Source: a gamma proteobacterium symbiont of Ctena orbiculata (GTDB lineage: Bacteria > Pseudomonadota > Gammaproteobacteria > Chromatiales > Chromatiaceae). Taken from it: a DNA stretch of 38,144 nt. Shown piece after piece: positions 1 to 10,002 of this stretch (position 1 is its first letter; every line of letters starts with the position of its first letter). Location of the stretch: NCBI GenBank assembly GCA_003094535.1, contig NATV01000087.1, forward strand, positions 1 to 38,144, written 5' to 3'. Made by a program: the position numbers and the translations under genes. Below the pieces are notes generated by a model. That model was not told where the DNA came from and ran no database searches. It saw nothing but the letters and a program-made list of their open reading frames with translations.

Positions 1-978
1 AAAGTCCGCGAGCAGCTGGAGCACAGCGCGGACCTCGATATCCTGGAAGTTGAGCGAAAGTCTCTCACCCGTGAATACCAGACGCTCTTTTTGCAGGGCC
101 TCTTTCTCCTGCCGCGACAGGGAACGGACCTCGACGATAAAAATCTCGTTGGCCTGATACGCTAGATAGTCATACTCACCGGTCGGCGAGATCTCGATTT
201 TTACATTCTCCCCAAACGGCCTGGTCTCCACCCTGGTAATCGGCGTGGCGAAATCCATCACATCCAGGGACTGCACCAGGGAGGCGTCGACATTGGCCTT
301 GAAGGCCTCGACAACGATCTTTCCACCCTCCTCTCGTACGTCCACTGGGGTTGAGGGATTCGTCAAGGTAATCATCACCCGACCCTCTCCCGCCTCACCG
401 CGGCGGAAGTCAATGTTGGCGATGTCATATCTGTCGGCCCGAACCTCCTTTCCGCCCCCTGTGCTCGGAGCGGTGGCCGCCGGCATAGCCGCCTTGGGTG
501 CTTCTGCCACAGTTGACGATCCGATCCCTTTGTTACTGACATCAAGGGTGACCAATACATCCGAACCCGTCACTTCCGTCTTGTATCCAACCAGGGAAGT
601 GAGATTTATGACAACCCGGGTGCGGTTACCCGCCTGCAATGCGGTGATGCTGTGCGCCGGCCCCACGCCGATCATCTTGGTTTTGTAACCCAGGTCGTTG
701 CTTACACCGGCAAAATCGAGAGATATCCTGGCGGGATTCTCGGTGGTAAAACTCACCGGCTCATCTACCGGCGCCGTCAGGCCCAGCGATATCTGCACCC
801 TGTCACCCGGCAGCGCTGAAAACGTTATGGATTTGAGGGACGCCTCGGCATACACAATCAGCGGTGCACCCCACAGGATCAAGAGCAACATCAGGGTGTT
901 GAAACTCAAGCTCCGGTCCCCTCTCATTTCTGAATGACTTTTCCAACTGTGTCTGAGTGCCATTGGCAAACCCCTCAT
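1..978 (-). CDS. pilQ: Type IV pilus secretin PilQ, N-terminal part (cut by left window edge)
   Basis: Outer-membrane secretin through which the type IV pilus leaves the cell. Only the first 326 codons are in the window; the secretin barrel lies beyond the left edge. The frame is open from an ATG at 978, preceded by a good AGAGGA ribosome site. Two later in-frame ATGs (963 and 927) have weaker sites. Visible parts are a long signal peptide (hydrophobic LMLLLILWG near residues 30-38), then two beta-rich repeats of AMIN type (about residues 47-130 and 165-250) separated by a Gly/Ala/Pro/Ser linker, then the start of the secretin N0 domain (LNFQDIEVRAVLQLLADF) at the edge. AMIN domains bind peptidoglycan. 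The gene starts 16 bases after the pilP stop and is the last gene of pilMNOPQ. Confidence 0.93.
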   Translation of the reverse strand, partial: MRGLPMALRHSWKSHSEMRGDRSLSFNTLMLLLILWGAPLIVYAEASLKSITFSALPGDRVQISLGLTAPVDEPVSFTTENPARISLDFAGVSNDLGYKTKMIGVGPAHSITALQAGNRTRVVINLTSLVGYKTEVTGSDVLVTLDVSNKGIGSSTVAEAPKAAMPAATAPSTGGGKEVRADRYDIANIDFRRGEAGEGRVMITLTNPSTPVDVREEGGKIVVEAFKANVDASLVQSLDVMDFATPITRVETRPFGENVKIEISPTGEYDYLAYQANEIFIVEVRSLSRQEKEALQKERLVFTGERLSLNFQDIEVRAVLQLLADF

Positions 979-994
979 CTCGAATTCCTCTTGA

Positions 995-1534
995 CTATTC
1001 CGCCAACGCTAGCGAAGCCTGACGCTCAATATACCCACCAGAACCATCCTGTACTATCTCAGTCAATTCGATTCTGTCTTCAGAAATCAGCACGATGCGG
1101 CCGTGGTTTTGACCCATGTAATTGCCGCTCTTAACCTTGTGCACGGTCCCTTCCGTAGTCTTTACCAATCCCCATGTGGCCCCAATTTGCTCAAGTGTTC
1201 CCACCATCCGAATGGAGTCTAATGGATAGGTTTCAAGTTCCTCTTTACGCCGATTGAAATCAGGCCTGATACCGCTCCCAGCAACACTTGCGGTTTCCGC
1301 TTGATCCCCGAACATATCGAGGAAAGGATTTCTGCGTCCGGTATCGGAGTAGATGAACGTCTCGATCTGCCTGATCTCCGGCAACGGCTCGATACGCTCA
1401 GGTGGCTGAGCCTTTTGCTGCGCGACAAACCCCCTTAGCTCGTCCAGATTCGGATTTGCACAACCTGAAAGAACGGCTACAGAAAAAAGAAGCGGGAGCC
1501 ATAGGACCCTATCGTTGAGAATACGCATGCTCAT
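995..1534 (-). CDS. pilP: Type IV pilus assembly lipoprotein PilP
   Basis: Inner-membrane lipoprotein that links the PilMNO alignment complex to the PilQ secretin across the periplasm. The 179-residue length is normal for PilP. A lipobox LSGC puts the lipidated cysteine at residue 25. A disordered Glu/Pro-rich stretch follows, then a small beta domain (about residues 95-170) containing MVGTLEQIGATWGLV and VKSGNYMGQNHGRI, typical of the PilP homology domain. Its start overlaps the pilO stop by 4 bases (ATGA arrangement), which indicates translational coupling. Confidence 0.95.
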   Translation of the reverse strand: MSMRILNDRVLWLPLLFSVAVLSGCANPNLDELRGFVAQQKAQPPERIEPLPEIRQIETFIYSDTGRRNPFLDMFGDQAETASVAGSGIRPDFNRRKEELETYPLDSIRMVGTLEQIGATWGLVKTTEGTVHKVKSGNYMGQNHGRIVLISEDRIELTEIVQDGSGGYIERQASLALAE

Positions 1535-2136
1535 TGACCTTCCTCTTCTTCATCAAGGTAGCGATAGGTTTTTGCTGTCGCCTCCATGAGCAGATCAGCA
1601 TTCGCATCCTCTTTGGATACTCTGCTTATCTTCACATCGTGAATCGTGACAATTCGCGGCAATGCAGCCAAGCCACTGATAAACTGACCAAATTCATGAT
1701 ATTGGCCGGTCACTTTGACCTGGATCGGGAGCTCGGCGTAAAACTCTCTCGGCACCTCTTCCTGCGGCTTGAACAGCTCGAATTCCAGTCCTGAAGCGAG
1801 ACCGGTCTGCGATACATCCACCAGCAGCTCCGCCACCTCGGTCTTGTCGGGGAGCTGTCTCAGCATGGTGCCGAAAGACTGTTTCATCTCTTCCAACTGT
1901 TTCCGATAGGCTTCGAGATTCGATGCCTTTTTCTGCTTTTTCGAAAAATCCGCGCGCAGCTCCTGCTCTTTCTTCTGCACCCCCTCCAAGCTGTTTATAT
2001 CATCCTCAACAACCAGGTAATAACCGGCCACCAAGACGATTATTGCAGCCAAGATGACCACAATGACCTTGATCGGCATCGGCCAAACGCCGACATTATT
2101 GAAGTCAAGTTCGCCGAGATCTTCTAAAATACTCAT
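1531..2136 (-). CDS. pilO: Type IV pilus inner-membrane protein PilO
   Basis: Bitopic inner-membrane protein that heterodimerises with PilN in the pilus alignment complex. A short cytoplasmic N-terminus is followed by one membrane segment (about residues 20-43, VIVVILAAIIVLVAGYYLVV). Next comes a charged coiled coil (about 50-95, with QKKEQELRADFSKKQKKASNLEAY-like heptads), then a ferredoxin-like periplasmic domain ending near residue 190. The 201-residue length is typical. It overlaps both pilN and pilP by 4 bases, so the operon is tightly coupled. Confidence 0.95.
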   Translation of the reverse strand: MSILEDLGELDFNNVGVWPMPIKVIVVILAAIIVLVAGYYLVVEDDINSLEGVQKKEQELRADFSKKQKKASNLEAYRKQLEEMKQSFGTMLRQLPDKTEVAELLVDVSQTGLASGLEFELFKPQEEVPREFYAELPIQVKVTGQYHEFGQFISGLAALPRIVTIHDVKISRVSKEDANADLLMEATAKTYRYLDEEEEGQ

Positions 2137-2692
2137 TCTTCAGCCTCCGCGTTCTGGGAGGTTTGCTTTACCATAAGCTTAAAATTGCTGTAGCCGGTAC
2201 CGGTCTTCTCTTTACTCTCGATAAATACCAGCGCAGGCCTTTCCAGCCATTCGGAATCATCGACGTTGCGCATCATCGAGGAGACGCGGGCATTCGATTG
2301 CGCCTGTCCGCTGAACGTAACCAGTGCGCCCTGCTGCTCGATTTCATCGAGGAAGACCCCATCCGGCAGCGTGGTAACAACCTCATCGAAGAGGTGAACT
2401 ATCTGCGGCCTGCTACTCTGCAACTCTTGAATAATATTCATTCTGGCCAGGAGATTCTGCTTGGTCTTGTCAAGATCCTGGATTTCACGAATCTCCTTCT
2501 CAACAGCCTTTATCTCTTTTTGCAGAAAATCATTTCGCGCATTCTGCGCGCCTATCTGGCTCTGGATAAGCTGATGGACCCCGAATACCACAAAAGCGGC
2601 AAGCAGCGCGCCCGCCAGCACCATAAGTCCGAATTCCTTCTGACGCTCTTTGCGTTCCGCTTCTCGCCATGGGAGTAGGTTAATTCGCGCCA

Positions 2693-2693
<1 letters not shown>
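2133..2693 (-). CDS. pilN: Type IV pilus inner-membrane protein PilN
   Basis: Bitopic partner of PilO. The cytoplasmic N-terminus carries the conserved INLLPWRE sequence at residues 4-11, which in characterised pilus systems docks into a groove of PilM. A membrane segment spans about residues 22-44, followed by a coiled coil (about 50-85) and a PilO-like periplasmic fold that includes the DGVFLDEIEQQG strand-loop. The start codon shares one base with the pilM stop (TGATG), again indicating coupling. 186 residues is the usual length. Confidence 0.95.
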
Positions 2694-3799
<1,106 letters not shown>

Positions 3800-3833
3800 T
3801 TAACTAGGATTCTCTTTAAATAGAGTAAGTAAC

Positions 3834-3862
3834 TATATAGCAGCAAATGATTTTTTTGTGAA
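3834..3862 (-). promoter_or_regulatory. Sigma-70-type promoter of the pilMNOPQ operon
   Basis: Reading the minus strand there is a -35 element TTCACA (3862-3857), a 17-base spacer and a -10 element TATATA (3839-3834). The expected start of transcription near 3827 leaves a leader of about 60 bases before the pilM ATG. The -35 lies inside the left arm of the inverted repeat at 3854-3879. This is a consensus-based call; no transcript data. Confidence 0.55.
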
Positions 3863-3879
3863 GACATTTTTTCACAAAA
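3854..3879. repeat. 9-8-9 perfect inverted repeat between pilM and mrcA
   Basis: TTTTGTGAA (3854-3862) and TTCACAAAA (3871-3879) are perfect inverted arms around an 8-base spacer. The core halves TGTGA/TCACA resemble CRP/FNR-family half sites, but the gap between them is 10 bases instead of the usual 6 (CRP), so CRP binding is doubtful. The left arm covers the pilM -35 element, which makes it a plausible operator for the divergent pilM and mrcA genes. Confidence 0.5.
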
Positions 3880-3961
3880 GAGCTAATATTGCTCACATTT
3901 TATTTGCTAGACTATCGACCTTCATACGGACCATTCTGGTCTGCCCTGATAAACTAATTCT

Positions 3962-6460
3962 GTGAACCAGCGCATGAAGTCGTTTTACAGACTCTTAAGA
4001 TACCTCGTTTACTTCTTATTCGGCCTTTCAGTGATAGGCGCTGTAGCTCTATTTGGCGCCTATCTCTACCTTGAACCCAAGTTGCCATCCATCGAAACTC
4101 TCAAGGATGTACGTCTACAGGTCCCCCTACGTATCTACAGTAACGATCACCTGCTGATCGCTGAATTTGGCGAGAAACGTCGAGAACCACTCGATTTCGA
4201 TCAAATCCCGCCAATCATGATCAACGCCTTCCTAGCCGCTGAGGACGACCGCTTTTTCCAACACCCCGGCGTAGACTATCAGGGCATCATGCGCGCCGCC
4301 ATCCAACTTCTGCTCACTGGCGAGCGAAGGCAGGGCGGAAGCACCATCACCATGCAAGTGGCCAGGAATTTCTTCCTCAGCAGCAAAAAGACCTATACCA
4401 GAAAACTCAATGAGATATTTCTCGCACTGAAGATAGAACGGCTGCTCTCCAAAGAGGAGATACTCGAACTCTACCTTAACAAGATCTATCTCGGCCACCG
4501 TTCCTACGGCGTCGGTGCAGCTGCCTTAGTCTATTACGGCCGGCCTGTAGAAAAACTTGAGCTTTCTGAAATCGCCATGATTGCCGGGCTCCCCAAGGCC
4601 CCGTCCCGCTACAACCCCATCTCCGACCCAGAACGTGCATTGATCCGCCGAAACTACGTTCTGGGCCGCATGCGGGAGCTCAACTATATCAGCCATTTCG
4701 AGTACGACACAGCGGTAGCCGCGTCGATAACCGCAAAACTTCACACCGCCCCAAGCGAGGTGGAAGCCCCTTACGTTGCGGAAATGGCCCGCGCGGAGGC
4801 GGTCAGCCGCTTCGGCCAGGAGGCGTATACCAGTGGCTATAGTATCACCACCTCCATCGACAGCCACCTGCAAGCAGCCGCCAACCAGGCCCTGCGCCAG
4901 GCCATTCAGGCCTACGACAAACGTCACGGCTTTCGCGGTGTTGCCGGTCACCATGATATCACCGAAGTGGAGGATGAAGCCGAACTGATTGCGTTGCTGG
5001 ATGACACCCCGGACGTGACCGGCATGAAAAAGGCCGTGGTGACGGCCATCGGCGAACAGCATGCTGAGGTATACACAGCGCAGGGAGAGAGGCTGACCCT
5101 CGAGTGGCCGGCCCTGTCATGGGCAAGCCCCTACCTCAACCATGACGCCAAAGGGGACGCACCAAAACAGACCCAAGAGATTCTTACAACCGGCGACGTT
5201 GTCTACCTATACTGGGAAAAACCGCTAGAAGGTGAGCCCTATTGGCGACTGGCGCAGATTCCCGCCGCCTCCGGCGCTCTTGTCTCCGTCTCCCCGAATA
5301 ATGGATCGATAAAGGCATTGGTAGGCGGCTATGACTTCTACCTAAGTAAATTCAACAGGGTGACACAGGCCAAACGTCAGCCGGGATCAGGATTCAAGCC
5401 ATTCATCTATTCCGCCGCCCTCGAGGCAGGCTTCACCCCCGCAACGCTGATAAACGATGCACCGGTGGTGTTTGAAGATGATGCCCTGGAGGCAGTTTGG
5501 CGCCCGGAAAACTACAGCGGCAAGTTTTTTGGCCCCACCCGGCTCCGCTACGCGCTGACCCACTCCCGCAACCTGGTTTCGATCCGGCTTCTGCGCAAGA
5601 TAGGAATTAAATTCGCCATCAACTATGCCAGCCGTTTCGGTTTTGACAAGAACGATCTGCCCCACGATCTATCGTTGGCCTTGGGCAGCGGCTCGGTAAC
5701 CCCGCTTGCCATGGCTGGCGGCTACAGCGTACTGGCCAACGGCGGCTTTTATGTACCACCCTACATTATCGATTCGATCCAGGACGACCAGGGCGAAGCG
5801 ATCTACCAGGCGAATCCCATCCAGATCTGTGATGACGAGATGAAGCAACTCGCCGAGCAGGCCGCCCAATCCGCCGCAGAAGTGACGCCTGGGCAAGCCG
5901 AGACCGCGGCAGATGACGGGATCGATGAGATTGATGCGGTCATCATACCCCGCTGTGCGAAACGTGCGATTACCGAACAGAATCACTACCTGATGCACTC
6001 AATGCTGCGGGATGTCATACAGCAGGGTACGGCGCGCAAGGCACGCGTACTCGGCAGAGGGGATGTTGCCGGAAAGACAGGAACCACCAATGACCAGAAA
6101 GACGCCTGGTTCAATGGCTTCAACCACTACCTGGTTACCACCACATGGATCGGTTTCGACGATGTTGAACCCCTGGGACGGGGGGAGGTCGGCGGCCGCG
6201 CCGCGCTTCCCGCCTGGATAGACTACATGCGTGTGGCGCTTAACGGCATCAATGAGACCGTACCCGATATGCCATCTGACATGGTCACCATGCGCATTGA
6301 CGTTGACACAGGACAACCCGTGGGGGTTGGCAGTTCGAATGCCATTTTTGAGGTTTTCGAAGTCCACAACGCGCCTAAGTTACCCCGGGAGGACCGCTCC
6401 GGGAGGAATCAAGGCACTACCCCGCAGACAGTTCTAACACCAATCGAAGATCCCTTTTGA
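3962..6460 (+). CDS. mrcA: Penicillin-binding protein 1A (bifunctional transglycosylase/transpeptidase)
   Basis: Class A PBP that polymerises lipid II into glycan strands and cross-links them at the periplasmic face of the inner membrane. Order of parts: one N-terminal membrane segment (about residues 12-34); GT51 transglycosylase with AAEDDRFFQHPGVDY (catalytic Glu94) and QGGSTITMQVARN; an OB-like insert (about 310-420); then transpeptidase with SGFK (nucleophile Ser476, Lys479), SRN (535-537) and KTG (705-707). All catalytic motifs are intact, and 832 residues is normal for PBP1A. The start is GTG at 3962; an ATG at 3974 is possible. Divergent from pilM. The following gene starts 6 bases after the stop. 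Confidence 0.96.
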   Translation: MNQRMKSFYRLLRYLVYFLFGLSVIGAVALFGAYLYLEPKLPSIETLKDVRLQVPLRIYSNDHLLIAEFGEKRREPLDFDQIPPIMINAFLAAEDDRFFQHPGVDYQGIMRAAIQLLLTGERRQGGSTITMQVARNFFLSSKKTYTRKLNEIFLALKIERLLSKEEILELYLNKIYLGHRSYGVGAAALVYYGRPVEKLELSEIAMIAGLPKAPSRYNPISDPERALIRRNYVLGRMRELNYISHFEYDTAVAASITAKLHTAPSEVEAPYVAEMARAEAVSRFGQEAYTSGYSITTSIDSHLQAAANQALRQAIQAYDKRHGFRGVAGHHDITEVEDEAELIALLDDTPDVTGMKKAVVTAIGEQHAEVYTAQGERLTLEWPALSWASPYLNHDAKGDAPKQTQEILTTGDVVYLYWEKPLEGEPYWRLAQIPAASGALVSVSPNNGSIKALVGGYDFYLSKFNRVTQAKRQPGSGFKPFIYSAALEAGFTPATLINDAPVVFEDDALEAVWRPENYSGKFFGPTRLRYALTHSRNLVSIRLLRKIGIKFAINYASRFGFDKNDLPHDLSLALGSGSVTPLAMAGGYSVLANGGFYVPPYIIDSIQDDQGEAIYQANPIQICDDEMKQLAEQAAQSAAEVTPGQAETAADDGIDEIDAVIIPRCAKRAITEQNHYLMHSMLRDVIQQGTARKARVLGRGDVAGKTGTTNDQKDAWFNGFNHYLVTTTWIGFDDVEPLGRGEVGGRAALPAWIDYMRVALNGINETVPDMPSDMVTMRIDVDTGQPVGVGSSNAIFEVFEVHNAPKLPREDRSGRNQGTTPQTVLTPIEDPF

Positions 6461-6466
6461 ACGGCC

Positions 6467-7069
6467 ATGCGGACAGGAAAGCGTGAACTACAACGGCGTA
6501 TCGCCTACGACGCGGCTCGTATTCTGACCGAACTGCGCAGTGACAATATCGCGTATGCCTGCCAAAAGGCCGCGGCCAAGTATGGCGTCACCAAACGCCA
6601 GCTGCTGCCGACCAGGGAGGAGGTTGAAAGCGCCCTGCGGGAACAACAGCGCCTGCTGCGGGGAGAGGGCCAGGCCAACACCCTTCAGGCACTTCGTCAA
6701 AGCGCCCTCGGCGCCATGCAGGCGTTGCACCAGTTTCACCCCAAACTGGTGGGGGCGGTGTTCGATGGCACCGCCGACAGCAACAGCAGGGTAAGGCTGC
6801 ATCTGTTTGCGGATACACCCGAGGAACTGCTGTTCGCGTTAAGCGATATGCATATCCCATGGCAGGAAAAGCAGCACCAGATGCAGTTCAGTGACGGCAG
6901 CAGGGAGACAATGCCATGTTTTCTGTTCAGCGCCGACGGTGTCGGTTTCGAACTTACCCTGCTGCCTGTGCAAAATTCACGCAACCATCCCCTGGATCCT
7001 TTGGATAATCAACCCATCCAGGGGGCTACCATAAAGCAGCTGCAACGGCTCATCGAATCACCCGCATGA
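6467..7069 (+). CDS. Uncharacterised 200-residue protein downstream of PBP1A
   Basis: Not firmly recognised. The first 90 residues are helical and charged, with a stretch (ARILTELRSDNIAYACQKAAAKYGV) that looks like a small helical bundle. The second half begins LVGAVFDGTADSNSRVRLHLFADTPEELLFAL. This resembles the G-[GST]-x(n)-S-D-x-D-L beta-strand pattern of minimal nucleotidyltransferases, but with the aspartates not clearly kept (SRVRLHLF). It may therefore be a catalytically dead nucleotidyltransferase-fold protein. No signal peptide or membrane segment. It lies 6 bases after mrcA, so it is probably co-transcribed, and it converges with gltA 10 bases downstream. The coding frame is real: long, same strand, and with operon spacing. 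Confidence 0.75.
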   Translation: MRTGKRELQRRIAYDAARILTELRSDNIAYACQKAAAKYGVTKRQLLPTREEVESALREQQRLLRGEGQANTLQALRQSALGAMQALHQFHPKLVGAVFDGTADSNSRVRLHLFADTPEELLFALSDMHIPWQEKQHQMQFSDGSRETMPCFLFSADGVGFELTLLPVQNSRNHPLDPLDNQPIQGATIKQLQRLIESPA

Positions 7070-7079
7070 GGCAATTCAA

Positions 7080-8381
7080 TCAGCGCTTATCCAGCGGCAC
7101 GTAGTCGCGTCTGGCGTAACCCTTGTAGATCTGACGCGGACGCCCGATCTTCTGCCTGGGATCATCCATCATCTCCAGCCAATGAGCCACCCAACCGACC
7201 GTGCGCGCGATGGCGAACATCACGGTGAACATATTGTTGGGTATACCCAGGGCGCGATAGATGATACCCGAGTAGAAATCGACATTCGGATAGAGCTTGC
7301 GTTCGATGAAATACTCGTCATTGAGCGCGATCTCTTCCAGGCGCTGTGCCAATTCGAACATCGGGTTGTTGGCATCCGCCAGTTTCTGCAGGACCTCGTG
7401 ACAGACTTCCCGAATGATGCCGGCCCGGGGATCATACTTCTTATAGACCCGATGCCCGAAACCCATGAGACGGAAACCATCATCCTTATCCTTGGCCTTG
7501 GCGATGTATTTGTCGATCTGGGAAACATCACCGATCTCGCTGAGCATATCCAGCACCGCCTCATTGGCGCCGCCATGGGCCGGACCCCAGAGGGATGCAA
7601 TACCGGCAGCGATGCAGGCGAAGGGATTGGCCAGGGAGCTGCCGGCAAGGCGCACGGTGGAGGTACTGGCGTTCTGTTCGTGATCGGCATGGAGGATGAA
7701 GAGCAGGTTAAGCGCCCTCTCCGCAACCGGATCCACTTCATACTCTTCACAAGGGGTTGCGAACATCATGTGCAGCAAATTGGCGCAGTAGGAGAGCTCG
7801 TTGCGCGGATACATAAACGGTTCGCCGACATTGTGCTTATAGCTGGCGGCGGCAATCGTCGGCATTTTCGCAATCAATCTGTGCGCTGCGACCCGGCGCA
7901 GTTCAGGATCGTTGATATTGAGCGAGTCGTGATAGAAGGCCGAGAGGGAACCGACCACACCCACCATAATCGCCATCGGGTGGGCATTATAGTGAAAACC
8001 GTCGAAGAAGTGGGTCAGGGTTTCATTCAACATGGTATGGCGGCCGATCAGTTGATTGAACTCCTTCAACTGATCGGCATTCGGCAACTCACCATTCAAC
8101 AGCAGATAGGCAGTTTCAAGATAGTCACCGTTCTCAGCCAGCTGCTCAATGGGATAACCCCGATATTCCAGAATGCCTATCTCGCCCTGAATAAAGGTGA
8201 TCTTGCTTTGGCAGCTTGCCGTTGACATGAAACCCGGATCATAGGTGAAGACCCCGGCTTCACTATAGAGTGCCGAGACATCGATTGCGGGCGGACCTTG
8301 TATCGATTCGCGAACTGGCAGCTTTATCGACACACCGGTCTCGTCATTGGTCAATGTATAGGTCTTTTGATTATCCGCCAT
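7080..8381 (-). CDS. gltA: Citrate synthase (hexameric Gram-negative type)
   Basis: Condenses acetyl-CoA and oxaloacetate to citrate, the first step of the TCA cycle. With the start chosen here (433 residues) the catalytic triad is visible: His269 in WGPAHGG, His310 in [14 protein letters not shown] and Asp368 in NVDFYSG. The oxaloacetate-site segment [10 protein letters not shown] is near residue 234. The N-terminal beta domain (about residues 5-60) is that of the large, NADH-sensitive Gram-negative enzymes. I chose ATG at 8381 because GGAG lies 6 bases upstream; an in-frame ATG at 8393 lacks such a site. The gene converges with the small gene before it and has a long leader. Confidence 0.96.
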   Translation of the reverse strand: MADNQKTYTLTNDETGVSIKLPVRESIQGPPAIDVSALYSEAGVFTYDPGFMSTASCQSKITFIQGEIGILEYRGYPIEQLAENGDYLETAYLLLNGELPNADQLKEFNQLIGRHTMLNETLTHFFDGFHYNAHPMAIMVGVVGSLSAFYHDSLNINDPELRRVAAHRLIAKMPTIAAASYKHNVGEPFMYPRNELSYCANLLHMMFATPCEEYEVDPVAERALNLLFILHADHEQNASTSTVRLAGSSLANPFACIAAGIASLWGPAHGGANEAVLDMLSEIGDVSQIDKYIAKAKDKDDGFRLMGFGHRVYKKYDPRAGIIREVCHEVLQKLADANNPMFELAQRLEEIALNDEYFIERKLYPNVDFYSGIIYRALGIPNNMFTVMFAIARTVGWVAHWLEMMDDPRQKIGRPRQIYKGYARRDYVPLDKR

Positions 8382-8510
8382 GTTGGGCTCCATGAGTTAC
8401 TTCAAGGCTTGCGTATGAACCGGGTGTTGAACCAACCATTGTCAATACCCTACACCGCGTGTGGTATTAATACAGGACTGAGAATATAACTATTTTTTAT
8501 AGGGACCAAA

Positions 8511-8541
8511 ATTATAGCCCCAAATCGACGCGGCGCTTCAA
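8511..8541 (-). promoter_or_regulatory. Possible gltA promoter
   Basis: In the 268-base gap between gltA and the aminomutase gene, the minus strand has TATAAT (8516-8511) preceded after 19 bases by TTGAAG (8541-8536). The -10 is perfect but the spacing is long, so this is a modest call. It would give a leader of about 120 bases. The rest of the gap is AT-rich with no other recognisable feature. Confidence 0.3.
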
Positions 8542-8649
8542 CAAGATTATGTAAATGATAACTATTGTTTTTTACAAATTGTTGTCCCCTTTGACCATCC
8601 CATACGGGCCGCTGCCCGCCAGCCGGGGCACTGCCTGCAGAGTGCTCGC

Positions 8650-10002
8650 TTAATTCAGGGCCTCGGCAAAAGGTAACTCCTGACCTTGAACCGGCTGTAA
8701 TTGATCGAACCAGGTGGCCTTTTCATCATACCGGGCGAAAAAGGGCTTCTGCACCAGATCGTGATCCCTGGCCTGGATAAAGCGCAGCACAAACACCCTC
8801 TCACCATTGACCTCGGTGACACCCTGCACCTCCACCTTGCCGGGACCGGCACTCATACTGGGCCCACGGGCGGTGCGGCCCAACCCGGAAACCTGCTTCA
8901 TCGCGTCGCGATAGATCCGCCATGCCTTATACAGAGGGACCTCAAAATATCGCCGGGCACCGGTATCGCGCTCGACAAACATGTAGTAGGGGACGATTCC
9001 CAATTTAACCTGTTCATTCCACAGTTTCGCCCAATCGTCGGGGTTGTCGTTGATCTTCGCCAACAGCGGCCCCTGGCTGCGGATCTCCGCCCCTGTGTCG
9101 CGAATGCGGCGAATCGCCGCACGGGCAATGTCGGTATCGAGTTCGCGCCAGTGGTTGTAGTGGGCCATGAATGCGACATGCTTACCGGCCAACACAAGGT
9201 GGTGAAGCAGCTCAATCAGTTCATCGGCATCATCATCCGAAATGAAGCGCTGCGGCCAGAAGGTCAACGCCTTGCTGCCGATGCGTATGGTCTGGATATG
9301 GCTGAACTCGGGGTGGAGCAGAGGTTCCAGGTAGCTCTTCAGCTGCCTGCTCTTCATCACCATCGGATCGCCGCCGGTCACCAGCAGATCGGTCACTTCC
9401 GGATGGAGGCGGAGATAATCGTAGAGCCTCTCGGCCCCGGTCGTCGCCATGCGCAGTGCCTTGTTGCCGATAAACTGCGCCCATCTGAAACAGAAAGTGC
9501 AGTAACTGTGGCAGGTCTGCCCCTGGCTGGGAAAGAACAACACCGTCTCTTTATATTTATGCTGCAGTCCTTGAATCGGCTCGCCGTCTGCATCACGAGG
9601 TATGTTCCGATCCAGCTGTCCGGCAGGATGGGGATTCAGCTCAGCCCTGATCTCGTTGGCCAATGCCCGCACGCCCTGTTTCTCCATGCCGGAGCGCAAC
9701 GCCATGTCCATCCGGTTGTAATGCACATCCGACAACATACCGCGCTGCGGAAAGGTCAGCTGAAATATCGGATCATCCGGCACCCGCTGCCAATCGATAA
9801 GCTCGCTCAGCACGTAATCATTGACACGAAAAGGGAGTACGGATGAAACAACCTTCATCTCATGGCGCAACTCAGCGGATAGCTGATCCAACTGGCTGAT
9901 CCGATCCAGATCACGAGCCGTGTAGACCGTGAAGCGCTGAGGTGTATATTCAAAATCAACCGAGTGCAACAATGACCTGGTTGATCTGGAATTAAGCGGC
10001 AT
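8650..10002 (-). CDS. Lysine 2,3-aminomutase-like radical SAM enzyme (KamA family)
   Basis: Radical SAM/PLP enzyme of the KamA family, which moves the alpha-amino group of an amino acid to the beta carbon. The 4Fe-4S site is C164-HSY-C168-TF-C171, followed by the SAM-contact motif TGGDP (209-213). Lys389 in SAGPGKVEV matches the position of the PLP lysine (GGGGK in KamA). Asp346 in ERDTGARRYF fits the first substrate Asp of KamA, but the second (the VDAPGG aspartate) appears replaced by Ser/Met (PSMSAGPGK). At 450 residues it is longer than EpmB (about 340), so it is not the EF-P enzyme. The start ATG has AGGAG 7 bases upstream. A beta-amino acid osmolyte role (for example beta-lysine) is possible but unproven. 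Confidence 0.85.
   Translation of the reverse strand: MPLNSRSTRSLLHSVDFEYTPQRFTVYTARDLDRISQLDQLSAELRHEMKVVSSVLPFRVNDYVLSELIDWQRVPDDPIFQLTFPQRGMLSDVHYNRMDMALRSGMEKQGVRALANEIRAELNPHPAGQLDRNIPRDADGEPIQGLQHKYKETVLFFPSQGQTCHSYCTFCFRWAQFIGNKALRMATTGAERLYDYLRLHPEVTDLLVTGGDPMVMKSRQLKSYLEPLLHPEFSHIQTIRIGSKALTFWPQRFISDDDADELIELLHHLVLAGKHVAFMAHYNHWRELDTDIARAAIRRIRDTGAEIRSQGPLLAKINDNPDDWAKLWNEQVKLGIVPYYMFVERDTGARRYFEVPLYKAWRIYRDAMKQVSGLGRTARGPSMSAGPGKVEVQGVTEVNGERVFVLRFIQARDHDLVQKPFFARYDEKATWFDQLQPVQGQELPFAEALN

Noticed and set aside
245-937. Plus-strand frames of 147 and 79 residues
   Set aside because: They are shadows of pilQ, whose minus-strand frame shows a signal peptide and AMIN-type repeats throughout.
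7182-8225. Plus-strand frame of 347 residues
   Set aside because: It lies opposite citrate synthase, with no family motifs and His/Ile-rich composition typical of an antisense shadow.
8701-9846. Plus-strand frame of 381 residues
   Set aside because: Antisense to the radical SAM aminomutase gene, which has all its catalytic motifs.
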